Shown: in pieces, positions 42,603-56,232 of the stretch
How positions within the stretch are numbered: the first letter of the stretch is position 1
Layout: every line of letters starts with the position of its first letter
The notes under the pieces: model-generated
Databases searched by the model: none
What the model saw: the letters and a program-made list of their open reading frames with translations, nothing else
Told to the model about the DNA's origin: nothing
Program-made: the position numbers and the translations under genes
DNA from: Mytilisepta virgata
Lineage: Eukaryota; Mollusca; Bivalvia; Mytilida; Mytilidae
Assembly: GCA_028015205.1 (NCBI GenBank)
Contig: CM051521.1
Span: forward strand, 120,350,614-120,414,613
Direction: 5' to 3'
DNA length: 64,000 nucleotides

Positions 42603-45600
42603 AAAGTAGATTTCACTGATAAATCAATAAAATAACCGTCTTTCCTGCGTTGTTATTTGTATACCACTTAGGTGATGCCTTTTCTTTTGTACTTTGCCAT
42701 TGTTTGACTATTGGATCTCTAGTTTCTGCTTTTGCTGTTCAATAAAAAGGAGCGAGTGAGAAACTCCCAAAAGTGCAGAACGTCCTACTAAAGTTTCTTG
42801 ATATTTGTGCATTAGTGTAAAAATAAACTAGATTAATTTTTTGGATGATGGTTTGTAAGGGAAAATTGAGCGTGGTTGATATTTTTACTATGCATTTCAT
42901 AAAATAACATTAAGATCATGAAGATTATTAAATGTATATTAGAAAAAAAAGTTCTGCAAATTATGTTCAGTCTTTGTCATTAAGTTCCGCTTGATTCTGT
43001 GTCAGAACTGTACTTGAAAGAGGTTAGTACACAACTCTTGGTTCCTGCAACTATAAAGCTAATGTTTTTTACCTAACAGCACTAAGAATTTTTTGTAGCT
43101 GTTTTTTTTATTGCGAATCATTAGCAGTTCACTATCTTTCAATAAAATCTAATTTTCTGCTAAATCTAATTGCTGTTATAAAAGTTACTCAACCAGCGCT
43201 TTATTAGAATTTTGTTATCAGTTCCAAAATTTTACGGTCTTCATCAATAATTGATTTATTATCCTTACAATGCATTAATATAAAAAAAATGTTTCCACTG
43301 ACCCGACACAAAACAAAATGGTGCCACGGATTTGTGAAGTAAGAAATTTCTTTACTGGAAAAAAACAGAAAAATTGTACTTGTTGGTTCATCTTTTGAAC
43401 AATTCTTTTCCGAAAACTCCATATTTTCTTTATTTTTAAAATAGTTTTCTTACGGCCTTTCTTGGTAACTTGTATAAGTTAAAAGCATTTATAAACTCCG
43501 GGTAAATTTGACATAGTATTACATCATTGAACATATGTGCGTGTTAACCATATGCACAATCACGTGCTTGCTCTAACATATGTGGACAACAATTTCCAGT
43601 TTTACGGAAATAGATTTTAGACTAACATGCATTTCTTAAGTAACGCGAATTCTGCAGTAAATCCTTAGACTTAGTGTTCAATGTAGCACATTTGTCGTTT
43701 GATCCTAACAATCATTGGACAGGAAGGGGTTGAAGATAGAGAAATCCACCCCTTAATAAGTTATTAAGTATTATTGAATTTAACCCCTAAAATGTACTAA
43801 CTTCAATTACAAGATATAACAGTACAAAAAAGCAATGTAAAACAGATGAACAGTATATCATTACATCACAAAAGAACATCGTGATGTCTAATATAGATAT
43901 GTTGACCGATGCCACCCTTATTACATTATATGATATATTTTCTCAAAGATCATTACAAAAAAAAATGGCTAAGTCAAACTAAAAAAATCTTTCTGATAAA
44001 AAAAGTGTACAATGCCCTTATATTTCTGATGATTCCAGGTAAGTTTCATGGCAATCCATTCAATGGGTTAGTAGGTGTTTCAGAGAGGAGAATGTGCGAC
44101 GACGATGCAACGCAGACAAGACAAAAAAATGTAACTGTGATCCATCAATGTCATCAAATCAATAAAATAAATAATTCCAATCAGCTTCAAAATCAAGGAA
44201 TACAAATTTAACAAAAACCCGAAGCATTCAGACAAAGCTAAAATATGCAAATACAGTTTATTTATTCAGTTAGCTACAGTATTTGCTTCGTTGCATAGAT
44301 TGGAATAAAGACAATTAAATAAAAACGTATCCCTAGTTTAGATACACAAGCCTCATTGCATCTAACAAATCAAAGAACAACAAAAATTAGTTTGCCCTGC
44401 ACTGGGATTAAATGAAAATGTCAATAAAATAGTTCACAGACGTTTATTTGCTTTTAGATAAATACAATGACACTTTACTTGCACAATTGATATAATAAAT
44501 GTTAAACGAATAATGTTAATCAACTTAGACCGGAAACATGTCGCACGTACAAATTATCTTCTTAATTTAGAAGAAAGTAAATTGTCCTATCAATAATTAA
44601 ACGTATTGGAAATAAAGGATGTAGCTTCAGAAAAGACAAATATGCATAACACTAATTATAAAAGGCAGCAAATACTTACAAAAGATGACTTAATCATATA
44701 AAATTTGGAGTAAGACCACTTTCCCATGTATTTCTTTCGCTCAGAACTGTTTGTTCTAAAATTTAAAATATTACTCATCTCTATTGTAAATGATAGTATA
44801 TTATGTATTTGGATATGTACGAACATTAATTTAATGCTTAATCAATAGTAATTTCATATTGTCTATCCGTAAAGGTCGTGAAAAGAGGCAGTTTTTGACA
44901 TTTGGCATGCATTTAGTATTTTGTGATATCGCCACGAAGGACAATCAGAACCAAAACCATCTTATTGTCACATGAAAAGGGATACGTGGACTTGCTTACA
45001 ACAAAAATATGGGTTTATTTTTTAAAAGTGGATAGGGAAGCAAGTTATACCAACTTATTATAATCCCTCTGCACTTAGGAGATGTGAGAACGGCTCCTGT
45101 AGCGGCATTTTAGCCTACTCTTTTCGTGATCTACAGTGGAGTCTTTAACGTGCTAGGGGTGTTGCTCTCCCTTAACATGGGATAGCCATTTTTCTACCCC
45201 ATCCGACGAACCAGGATCGACCAGCATCTTTTACCGAGACCATCCTCGCCAAATGGTGTCGATAGGGCGTCGCAAATTTGATTCTGAGTGTCCTTCGTAT
45301 TGAACAATGGGATTAGAGACCCAAAAAATGGTAAATTTGTGTTAAAATTGTCTTCAAAAGCAGTATTCAGATATGCAGGATATTTATCAGTAATCAGTTT
45401 GATATTTACAATTAGCAACTCTTAAGTGGTCACATTCCAGGACATAGCCTGAGAGATTTTGAAAAGCATCTGATAATATTTTGGAAATGGTATCTCACTT
45501 CTGTTTGTACTAAGTCAGACTGTTAACTCATATACATGTTTTAGGAAGCCTTTGTTGTTTTTCTCTTTTCCAGTCAAAACGATTTGGAAAGACGTGGTTC

Positions 45601-46464
45601 CGTGCCTATGCGTAGCTATGTCATGGATTATTATAACGTATACAACATCACTTTTTATGTACCAGTTCTAGATAGAGTACAACAATGAATTTCTTTGTCC
45701 CCTTTAATTGAGATGATAGTTTACCCACAAAGGAATTCTGATTTCTTTAGGAAAGAACTTCTCAAATCCCATTGGTGTTCACTGTTTGTGGTATTTTGTA
45801 AAGGGTATATGTTACTTCTGTCTACACACGATCACTTTATAAACTCTCTTCTATTCTTATTCTTTACTGTTTCTATATAAAGTTGAAAAAAAAAATCCAT
45901 TGATTAAATCGCTAAGCCTAATCATGCATCATCTTTTGTGTTTTAGTAGCATAAATCATGATACCTAAAGTGCATCAATTTTCAAATCATATACGATACA
46001 AACAAAGGTATATGAAATCTTTCCTTGTCAGAAGTTTATAATACTGTCTTAAATGTAACAACAATTTTTAAACAAAATTAAAGTAAAATTTCTATTAGAT
46101 AAATTTAAATAAAGGTGCTTTAAAACAAACCCTGCACCAAATTTTAAGAACCTGGAGTTATGATAAGATCTTACAAAACAATTATGGAAAAACTAAGTAC
46201 CTCCCGCTTATTTGCATGTATGCATATATTTAAATTAGTTTTGGAATGATAACCGACCTATAAAAATTATAGACCCGCGGACATTATATAGTGCAAAATA
46301 AAATTCCTTATCGCTTCTTTTAAAATTCATTTTTTCAATGAATACTCAGATTTTTTTTTTAAATCCAAATTAATAATATGAAAATGTTTTGTCGTTAGAA
46401 ATATTAGTATGTTAATCAAACAATCTTTAATATCAATGACGTACCGAAAAATTGTTGTTGCGGA

Positions 46465-46467
<3 letters not shown>
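42603..46467. other. Intergenic, no supported gene
   Basis: Apart from the weak small ORF at 43204-43422 and a possible degenerate repeat at about 45060-45260, I see nothing that can be supported in this AT-rich stretch. Confidence 0.35.
43204..43422 (-). CDS. Possible small ORF, 72 aa, unrecognised
   Basis: An isolated - strand frame starts MEFSEKNCSKDEPTS and ends ILELITKF. The stop TAA overlaps an AATAAA (stop plus AATAAAG), which is unusual but may be chance in AT-rich DNA. I recognise no domain and no flanking exon. It could be a terminal exon of an unseen gene or noise. Confidence 0.15.
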   Translation of the reverse strand: MEFSEKNCSKDEPTSTIFLFFSSKEISYFTNPWHHFVLCRVSGNIFFILMHCKDNKSIIDEDRKILELITKF

Positions 46468-46539
<72 letters not shown>

Positions 46540-46542
46540 TTT
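46468..46542. repeat. (AT)n microsatellite followed by a T run
   Basis: About 31 AT dinucleotides (46468-46530) followed by roughly eleven T. Confidence 0.97.
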
Positions 46543-47929
46543 GAACTAAAACTGTATGCTATGAACTACTGTTTGGATATATATATGTAGACAAGATTGT
46601 CAATGCATGAATAATGCTGTTCTCATTCCCAATGCATCTATACTAGTCATTACAATGTTAATGCCATTTTTGCTAAGCCGATGGGGGCAGTCAATGTTAC
46701 CGTTGTCTGTCTGTATGTAAATCTCTGTTCATAATGAAAGTGATTTCCGTTTTATAAAATTAAATATGGCTCAACTGAATGTTATTAAATATATAAACAA
46801 TGTTTATTATCACCAAAAAAAACCCAGATAAATTTAAAATTTGGATTGTGTCCCTCTTATCATTATAGTTATATTTCCATTTATATGTGGAAATATTTTT
46901 ACTATCTTAATAATATTTCGAACTCTTATTTGCCGCAGACAAATGTTAAACAAAACACTTTTTATTTTAAAGTGCTCATTCCCACAAAAAAAAAAAAAAA
47001 AAAAAAATCAAACGCAAAATTGAATGGTGATTCTTTCACTATTCTAGAGACGTGTCCCATAGTAACTAATATGCAAGCAAGAACCACTGATACATTCACA
47101 AATTATTTACTGTTATATATAGTTTAGAGTTATGTACAACTACATGTATACATGTATATGCTATGCGATGTGATGAACTTTTTGAAGTTTGATAAATGAT
47201 TAATTTTTATGAATAATGTATATATGTTAGTCCAATGTATATATTTATAGTTTTTTGCATTTTTTACTATTAATAATAGGTATAGATAGTCTATTGAACT
47301 GTATTAAATGGAAATAGCATGAATTCAATGGATAATACAATAATAAATCCAAATGTTTATATATACCAGTTATGACATTTTTTAAAGTTATCTAATGGTC
47401 AATCCAAAGTTTGATTGTAACAGATGTGATCCTTTTAATCCATTTTAGAATATTAAGAGACTATACAAATGCTAGCTCAGCATACAGATAAATGATTTGA
47501 AAACATAACAGATATGCTAAATAAATAATAGAATGAATACATTCCAACAATGACCAATATTAATGATGTAATATGAGATTATATATATACTGTTTTATAT
47601 TGTTACAAATATAAATGAAAATTGAAACCAAACTGTTTTCATTATTAAAAAAAAGAAACGAAAAGGGAGGTATGATTGGTAATCAGACACAGAAACAAAA
47701 TGATGAAAAAGAAATAAAGCTAACCATACAACATCTTTACAATCAGAAAAAAAAACTATACTGAAATCAGTTAGAAATAGCCATGAAATGACAAATATTA
47801 AACAATATAAATCAGAAAACTAATGGCTACATCAATGTACAAACCGAAAATCAAAAGATATACCCCAAAGAATTACAAGCCCTGTTTTACAGGCCTCTAA
47901 GGACCGACGCATTCATATTGTAGTTGTGA

Positions 47930-48150
47930 TCTATATGTATGCTGCAAAATCATCTCATTGCTACTACCCATCCAGAGCACTTGAGATCACCCCAACTATT
48001 GATGGGGTTAAGTTGCTCAGGCTTTAGTTTTCCATGTTGTTTCTAGTGTACTCTTATTTGTCTTTTTCAGTTTTAGAAATATTATCGATATATGAGTTTA
48101 CTGTTCATGTGGTATCTTTCACCCAAATATTACAATTTATCTGTTTTAAT
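47930..48150 (+). repeat. Degenerate retroelement 3'-tail repeat
   Basis: CCAGAGCACTTGAGATCACC, GATGGGGTTAAGTTG and GGTATCTTTCACCC resemble the tail after the retroelement ORF relic near 51900-52110. Identity is low. Confidence 0.35.
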
Positions 48151-49485
48151 ATGATTGTCTTGACCTCTTTCTCATAATTCAGTGACTAGTCAAAAAAATA
48201 TTTGCTATGTTGATTCTCTGTCATAAGTAATAAGCTAAAGATTTTTGCAAGTGTGCAACTATACGGTCATAATGCCAATCTAGCAGTTCTCATTTGACCA
48301 CGTCAACATTTCATGGATAATTCACAAAGATAAGTTTCTTACTATAAGACAGTATCTCAGATATGATAGCAAATTATATTATGTGTACTATATTGTAAGG
48401 TGAACATCTGTCTGGCAGGTACTATATAAACACCTGTCATTTATCAATAATCCAACATAACTTGAGGTCCTCTGATGTTCAGTACTTCAGTACTTTGATT
48501 ATCTTCTAGTTTCATTTTTCAGCTACCCGTGTATTATACAATTAATAAAAAATAAATTGGTTTTGACAGTATCATTGCTATTTATTATAACGTTCCAAGT
48601 AATTACCGACAATTTGTAAAGATCCCAAGGGGTTTCTTATGAAATTTATGTAACACTGTTACGTAATTTTACAGGAAAGATGGAAGTGTTGAAATTGGAA
48701 AAAGTTATTAATTGTTGAAAGTACATTGTAAATTCTAATTTTACAAATGTTTATCATTACACATTTTAACTTGATTAAATGATTCAAGAGAACTTTTAAC
48801 TTTCATGAAAATATGGGAAATGTTAACGGTGTTTTCTTTTTAATCAATCATGAGTGATTTGACTGAAATCTAATGAATGCATGTTTCTTTTTATAATGTT
48901 TTATTACAGATTTCCATCAATTATGGAATTAAATTTCATTTACCAAATACATAATGATCAGGATTACAGATGAGCAGAAATATACCCGTTAGCCCTGATG
49001 TTGGATACTACACAAGAAGTTTTAAAAGTTTCCAATAGATTTATTCTCTTTAACTGGCAGTGCCGAATTTTCTAAAAATTTATTTAGAGGATTATTAGAA
49101 TTGAAGAATCAGAATCCAGAATTGACGATGGCGGAAATAAGTGTTGTCATAAAGCATCGACCATTTTATTACGGGGAACGGGGGGGGGGGCTGGATTTCC
49201 CCTCCCCCAAAAAACATCAAGTCCAGCTTCATCTGAAAAAAAAAAAATGTACATTTCAAAATGTGTTTCCAGAGTAGATCTAAAAGGACGTTAAAGACAT
49301 TGTCATCTATTAAAGAAGATAATTGAAGATTTCTTTTTACATATTAAACTTAATTCTGCTTTATTTATTATACTACGAATAGACCCTTTTGGCTTAACTG
49401 CGTGGTATTGGTCGGGAGTTTGCGTACATGCGACTTAAGGGCATATCTACCGGTTATTTCTTATAATGAGATTTATTTCATTTTT

Positions 49486-51290
49486 AGCTCACCTGACCTA
49501 AAGGGTCAAGTGAGCTATTCTTATCACTTAGCGTCCGTCGTCCGTCGTCGCCCGTCGTCCGTTAACTTTTACAAAAATCTTCTTCTCTGAAACTACTGGG
49601 CCAAATTAAACCAAACTTAGCCATAAGCATCATTAGGGTATCTAGTTTACAAAATGAGTTCGATGACCCCGCCTGTCAACCAACATGGCCGACATGGCTA
49701 AAAATAGAACATAGGGGTAAACTGCAGTTTTTGTCATATCTCAAAAAATAAAGCAATGAAAGCAAAACTGACATGGGGTAAAAATGTTCATCTGGTCAAG
49801 ATCTACTTGTCATGAAATTTTCAGACGAATCGGTCAACCCTTTGTTGGGTTATTGCCCCTGAATTGTTAATTTTAAGGAAATTTTGCAGTTTTAGGTTAT
49901 TATCTTGAATATTATTATAGATAAAGACAAATTGTAAACATCAAAAATGTTCAACAAAGTAAGATCTACAAATAAGTTAACATGACCAAAATCATTGATT
50001 GACCCCTTATAGGAGTTTTTGCCCTTTAAAGACGGCATTCAGCATAAACTTTCCTTTAAAGATCTTTTCCTCTCAAACCACTAGGCCAATTTAGACCAAA
50101 CTTTGGTGGAATGGTCCTTGGGTGGCCCCCTTCCAAAATTATGTCTGGCATCCCCGACTTCCAACCAACATGGCTGCTGTTACTAAAAATAGAAAAAAAG
50201 GGGGGGGGGTCAATTTAAAAAATCTTCTTATATGAAACTACAAGGCCAGTTGGAACAAAAGTTGGCAGTAATGGTTCTTAGGAGGTTCTCTTTCAGAAAT
50301 ATGTCCAATGACCCGGACTGTTAACCAAGATGGCCGCCACAGCCGAACTTAGTTTAACATAGAGCCCTATGGGAAAATTCATTGAAAAATCTTCTCGTCT
50401 TAAACCACTTGACCAATTGGAACCAGACTTGGCAGCAATGGTCTTTAGATGGTCCTCTTACAGAGATGTGTCCGATGACCCGGACTGTCAACCAAGATGG
50501 CCGTCACAACCGAACTTAGTTTAACATAGCGCCCTATAGGAAAATTCATTGAAAAATCTTCTTGTCTGAAACCACTTGACATATTGGAGGAGGACTTGGC
50601 AGCATTGGTCCTTAGGAGGTCCTTTTTGAGAAATGTGTCTGATTTCGTAGACTGTGAACAAAGATGGCCGCCACAGCAGAACTTAGTTTAACATAGGACC
50701 CTATGCGAAATTCACTCAAAAATCTTCTCGTCTGAAACCACTAAGCCAATTAGAATTAGACTTGGTAGCAATGGTCCTTAGATGGTCCCCTTTCAGAATT
50801 TTGTGCGATGACCCAGACTGTCAACCAAAATGGCCGCCACACCCGAACTTAGTTTAACATAGGGCCCTATGGAAAAGTTCATCGAAAAATCTTCTTGTCT
50901 AAAACCACTTGACATATTGGAGCCAGACTCGGCAGCATTGGTCCTTAGGAGGTCCTCTTTGCCCGAATGGTCAACCAAGATGGCTGCCACACCGACCTTT
51001 GTTAAATATTGGACCCTATAGGAAAAATTGATTTAAAAATCTTCTTGTCTGAAACCGCTTAGCCAGTTGGAACAAGACTTAGCAGAAATGGTCCTTAGAT
51101 GGTTCTCTTTTAGAAATGTATCCGATGACCTGGACTGTCAACCAAGATGACTGCCACAGCTGAAATTAGTTTAAGATAGAATCCTATAAAAAAAAACCAG
51201 CCAAATTGACTGCAACACTTAAATTTTTAGGTCAGCTCAAGGTGTAAAGTTAAATCCAGGTGAGCGATAAAGGTTCTAGTTTGATATGGT
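49486..51290 (+). mobile_element. Longest AGCTCACCTG-family element, about 1.8 kb
   Basis: It starts TTTTTAGCTCACCTGACC, continues through a GTCCGTCGTCC-rich segment, and shares with the copies at 10041 and 21571 the blocks CTCTGAAACTACTGGGC and AACATAGGGGT. The second half is a tandem array of six units of about 165 bp, marked by GAAAAATCTTCT near 50384, 50551, 50714, 50884 and 51032. It ends CCAGGTGAGCGATAAAGG then TTCTAGTTT. No protein frame survives. Confidence 0.65.
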
Positions 51291-51489
51291 GTTCACCGTC
51301 ATCAACAGTGGAAAATCTGCTGAGAAAAAGGTATGTCACCAGTCATTTTCAATTTTACGTGAAAGTATGTGTTTGTCGACCCCTTTATTCCCGCCAGAGT
51401 ATTGTAGCCACGCAATTCAGCCAAATTTGTCTATAACACACTCGAAACTCATTAATGACTATTAGACTTTCTTCTAATTAACATGATGA

Positions 51490-51760
51490 TGTCAGATGTA
51501 CTCGAAATTGACACCAGAGGAAGGTTGAATAAAAAACTTTAGGACAAACGGGATGACTTTGACTTTCCAATCGTAAACTTCCCATTTTTGAGCGGCAATA
51601 TTCCAGAAGCATCGGCGTATGGCGTATATATTTCACAACTCATACGTTATTCCAGAGCTTGTGACATATTCATTGACTTCCTGGAACAGAGTCCGGCTCC
51701 TGACAAAAAAGTTGCCCAGACAGGGGTATGTTGCTCCTAAGTTGGAGTCACCCTTATTAA
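51490..51760 (+). pseudogene. Retroelement polyprotein C-terminal relic
   Basis: Translation in one frame gives LEIDTRGRLNKKL, an in-frame stop (TAG), then DKRDDFDFPIVNFPFLSGNI and AYGVYISQLIRYSRACDIF. This is the C-terminal segment that follows the reverse transcriptase in a common invertebrate non-LTR or Penelope-like retroelement lineage, recalled from memory. The stop and later frame loss make it a dead fragment. The exact clade is uncertain. Confidence 0.7.
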
Positions 51761-52170
51761 AGTTTTAAGGACGTCATCATGACTTGGTTGACAGGTATGA
51801 AAAAATCGTTTCCCAAATGAAAATGGACCTGTTCCATTGATGTTATCCCTTCCCCATACCGGATTTGACATGGGCAGTATGGCGGGTGTCCTGCAGGAAG
51901 CAGAGACTGCTTATTCTTCCGGAGAACCTGAGTTTACCCCCGGTTTTTTGGTGGGGTTCATGTTGTTCATATGTTTTTAGTTTTTAATTGTAATACGTGT
52001 ATTGTTTTGGTCTTGTCTTCGTTGTTCCTCGGAGTTTGTCAGTTGTTTCGATTTTTCCCTCATTCGAATATCCCTTTGGTATTTCTTGACTTTACTTATC
52101 ATGTAGGGACCATTCACTTTCATAAACATGTGCAATTCCTCTATTTCGGTAGTGCATGCAATTTCTAATT
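51761..52170 (+). repeat. 3' tail of the retroelement relic
   Basis: Continuing downstream, the sequence runs through GACTTGGTTGACAGGTATG, CCGGATTTGACATGGGCAG, GAGTTTACCCCCGG and GGTGGGGTTCATGTTG. Similar tails without the ORF are seen near 48000 and 18430. The rest has no feature of its own. Confidence 0.5.
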
Positions 52171-55101
52171 TAGTTGTGTTTACCTATGTTTATTCATCAA
52201 GGCAAATGTCTACAATCGATATGAAAATAAAAAATAATGAACAACATCAAATACTTAACTTTTATAACAGAACACGAAACTTATAAAACACAACCATTTT
52301 AAATCAAGTGAAAAAAAGTATAGCGACTAGATAACGATATGGATAGAACTGTCTCTCCTGAGTTGAAATTACATTTTAAAATAGTTCTTCAGGCTAGAAT
52401 ATTATTCTCGCTTGAACAATTATATATGTAGTGTCTTTAATGAAAAATCTAAGAAAAAATATTTCTCATTTTTGTTTTCTTGGGAAAAAAATCTGCTTTC
52501 CTTGACGTGTGAAAAAAATAATTTGATTTTCTTCAGACTTAAAAACAAATATTATCAAGCAGAAAAAAAAATCCCAGCCCTCCAGCGAATGAAATATGCA
52601 TTGAACGAATAGTTTAACTAGCCAGAATATAGAATTGTCTATGGTGGTCGTGTGAGGTGTCCAACTGAGACAAAATATTCAAAATGAATCCCATAGATTC
52701 GCCATATATTTTTTTACTAGGAAATTTTTTAAATTCTAACAATCAAAGATAATTCCTATCAAGTGTCAATTAAGAGGATATCACTAAAATGTCAAAGGTT
52801 CTAATAGTAATTCTATAATGTCTGTACATAGGACATGTAGGAGTTAATTCATAGTTTTTAGTGCCACTTCTTAGAATGTATTTTTGTTGATCCTGGTATT
52901 CTAAACAAAAATATGTAGAATTGATCACCTTTCTGTATGACATGTATGTCTCTTAAATTGACAGGTACTTAATAATCAATCCCATCCCTTTATTTAAAAA
53001 AAAATAAAATTATAAAAAAAGTCATGTTTCTATGTTATTTTTTCCAAATGATAAACACTGCATGAGCACAAGACTAATCATTGCAATGATTTATAGATCC
53101 TTTGATATACAAACAAGAACGTATTTTATCTGAAACCTTGCTGGTGTCAGTTGCTTTTCGAGCACTTCAATGGAATCCCATCAACTTTAATCTAATAAGA
53201 TATGGCATAGTAGGACAACATTTTTCATGATTTTCTCTGCTTGTAATTGAATTTCATTTAGAAGGTCTCGTAAAGATTATGAGATTAACAATGTGCAAAA
53301 TCTTGAAGTTGAATACATAATAGCATAACATTTTCGCACATAAAAAGTTATTGTTTGAAGTCGTTTGCCTATATATAAAACACAAAGTAGAAAACAAAGC
53401 TAGCCAGAAAAACTGCTATGAAAGTTGGTAACAGTGACTAGTAATTCCAGTTAAGTTTTTCTAAAGGTTTAATCTGATCAAATGTTACCTTGATGATTAC
53501 ACATAGACAATATTCTTTGGGATATAGTTTACTTCTAACAATATTTTTACAATTCTTTTGTTTCTGACGTTTTGGTCTTGAAAGTATCCAATGAGATTTA
53601 TTGCAAAGTATCTGTTATTTTGCAATAAATTCATAGTATGCATTTGCAGTTGTTAATAGTAGAATGTTTGGTGGATGTTTAACTAGAAATCTGAAAGTAT
53701 AACTTTTTGTGTCCGAAAGTTATATCCTTCTGTTTTATCTTTGCCAATAGGGTTTATCTTAACAAAATGCATGAGAATATTATAAAACAGAGGCTCATTT
53801 GAACTTATACGAACTTCTGTTTCTTGAACAAGCGGTTTCAGAAGAGATTTGATAATTTTAACCAGAAGCTATAAATAAATGTTGGCCATGTTAATTATCA
53901 GAATAAGAATAAATATAAACTAACTTTATTCAAATTCTCCCCGATGATAGATGATTTATTTGACGAACTAAAGAATAGAATTACCCTTGATGACCATGTT
54001 AGTTGTCTGACTAATTAAGGAAACTTTACACAGACCCCCCCCCCCCCCCTTTCCACACACACACAAATGTCTAATATTAACTTCCTGTTCAGTTGGCCTA
54101 TAGTGATTTCATAGAAGAATATTATTGAAATTTGACCAATAAGAAATAAAGAATTGTTCTCGGTAACAATATCAGTTGTGTGTTCGGCATGAGATAAAGG
54201 TTGGTTTTACGAGTTGTTTCCTTGTTCATATCCATATACTTTAATATTCATTTCAAATAAATATGTATCTAAGATTTCAGGTTTTCCACGAATATGTGAA
54301 AAAAACTGATATATAGAATATTTATCAAATATACACAAATTAGTAAGATTTAGATATCCGTATGTTTGTGAAACAGAAGACTTACACAGTTTAAATCTGT
54401 TAATTGAACTTCATTTAGACTATGATTCGATTGACAGAGTCTACATAAAAAATTGCTCTTGATGCGTCTTAATTATCTGTCAATTTACAAAATCTTATGT
54501 TACTGGATCGTGACTGGATTACGGGAAATAAAAACACACTAAATAGTGAATTAAGTTTCATCACCAATTCGTTTGGATTATTTGCAATAATGTCATGGTA
54601 AAGATAAAGCTCAAATTCGGATACACATTTACAGTAAATAGCTAACATTAACGTCATGGCATTCACCAAAAGGTCAAACTGACGGGTCGTATCAAAGAAT
54701 AACCGAGATATTCAGGTCGCGTAAGAAAATATCAAACGCTTTTGGAACTTATCTTTTAACTATCTGCCAAGGCAACACTTGTGATTGAATTGTCGAGAAA
54801 CGACAGTAGAGTAGATACAGCCATGATTGTTTCGGCATAAAACCTTTTTATTTAAACCTAAAACGTATTTCGTCTAACTTTACTTAATATGCCTACATTT
54901 AAACTAAAATAATAATCCCAGAAGCTAAAGTGGAACTAAAAAATACTAAAATGACCAAAAAGGTAAAGCTAAACCCATCTAAGGACAGCATTTTGCACGA
55001 TGGAAATACTCCTTAATTTTCACTAAAATTAATATTTTTGAAACAATAATTTTAAAGTATCGATTCTGGCTACTACAGTATCGAAATACTAGCAACTGAT
55101 C
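52171..55101. other. Intergenic, no supported gene
   Basis: AT-rich sequence with a poly-C run near 54030-54050. A block near 54960-55020 (CCATCTAAGGACAGCATTTT...ATACTCCTTAA) resembles one at 4585-4625, so a diverged dispersed repeat is possible. Confidence 0.4.
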
Positions 55102-55347
55102 TAATGATACCCTCGGGGAGACCAACTGCAGCGGTATCAAATGATACCCTCGGGGAGACCAACTGCAGCGGTATCAAATGATACCCTCGAGGATACCAAC
55201 TGCAGCGGTATCAAATGATACCCTCGGGGAGACCAACTGCAGCGGTATCAAATAATACCCTCTGGGAGACCAACTGATATCTTCGGGGAGACCAACTACA
55301 GCGGTATCAAATGATATCCTCTGGGAGACCAACTGCAGCGGTATCAA
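55102..55347 (+). repeat. 37-bp minisatellite, about seven units
   Basis: ATGATACCCTCGGGGAGACC recurs at 55104, 55141, 55178, 55215 and 55252 at an exact 37-bp spacing, then with one truncated unit near 55272 and another near 55309. It is much richer in G+C than its surroundings. Confidence 0.95.
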
Positions 55348-56232
55348 CTCAGTGGTAATAATAAATTCTTTGATGAAAATTTTGATGCTAAAAACCAGAT
55401 TAAAACAATATATTTTAGAAATTCATCCACTCCATCCCTCCTTCAATGTGAAAAATAAAAAAGAAAAAAATGATTCTGTTTCAAATGTTTACTATATTAA
55501 GATTTGAATAAAATTAGAAATTCAGGTTTTAAACATAAAATCTAAGCATAAAGGCGGAAGAAACAGCCTAGGCAGAATTGTGACCTTGGTCCTCAGTTTA
55601 TAATAATTGATATTATAAAGCAATTTCCGGATAACAATACATTTGATGTATATCATTACAATCAGTAGCAGACGTCAGAATGATAAATAACTTGTCACTC
55701 AAACAACTAACATATCTCAACTTTCTCGGGACCAAATATACAGTGCACTGGGTCATATTTTATATTGAAAAAGTTCTGTACTTGTCTAAATTTTCCAATG
55801 TCGGGTTTATAAATAATACCTTATGCTTTCACTTGAAGAGAAAATAATATGTTTATCACGTTTCAGTATACATTGTAATCATTATTTCACGAATTGCCAA
55901 TTTTCGAAAACTGGTCGAAAAAATCCTTTCCGACTGAAGAAAAAGGAATAAAAAATATTCCCCAAAAAAATGTTTATATTGCCACCCAAAAGGATTGGGA
56001 AGCTATTTTTTCTTCTCTTAATGGAGAAGCAACACAATTCCAGTTTCTATACAATCAGACATTAAACCTTAAAACCAAGACGAGAATGGCTGCATTGCAT
56101 TACCGAAAATGTTGAAATCTGGCCGATTATATCATTACCGAATATAAGTTTTTTTACTTCCGAAAAAATATTGTATATCGTTTCCGAAAATTCAAATTGA
56201 AACACGGGCAAAGCCTATAGGTATCCATATAG

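Noticed and set aside
45060..45290. GC-richer block with a 74-residue - strand frame
   Set aside because: It looks like a degenerate repeat; no domain or splice signal was recognised.
55894..56115. 73-residue frame just before the MULE relic
   Set aside because: No MULE or zinc-finger motif could be recognised in it, and it is in another frame with stops between.
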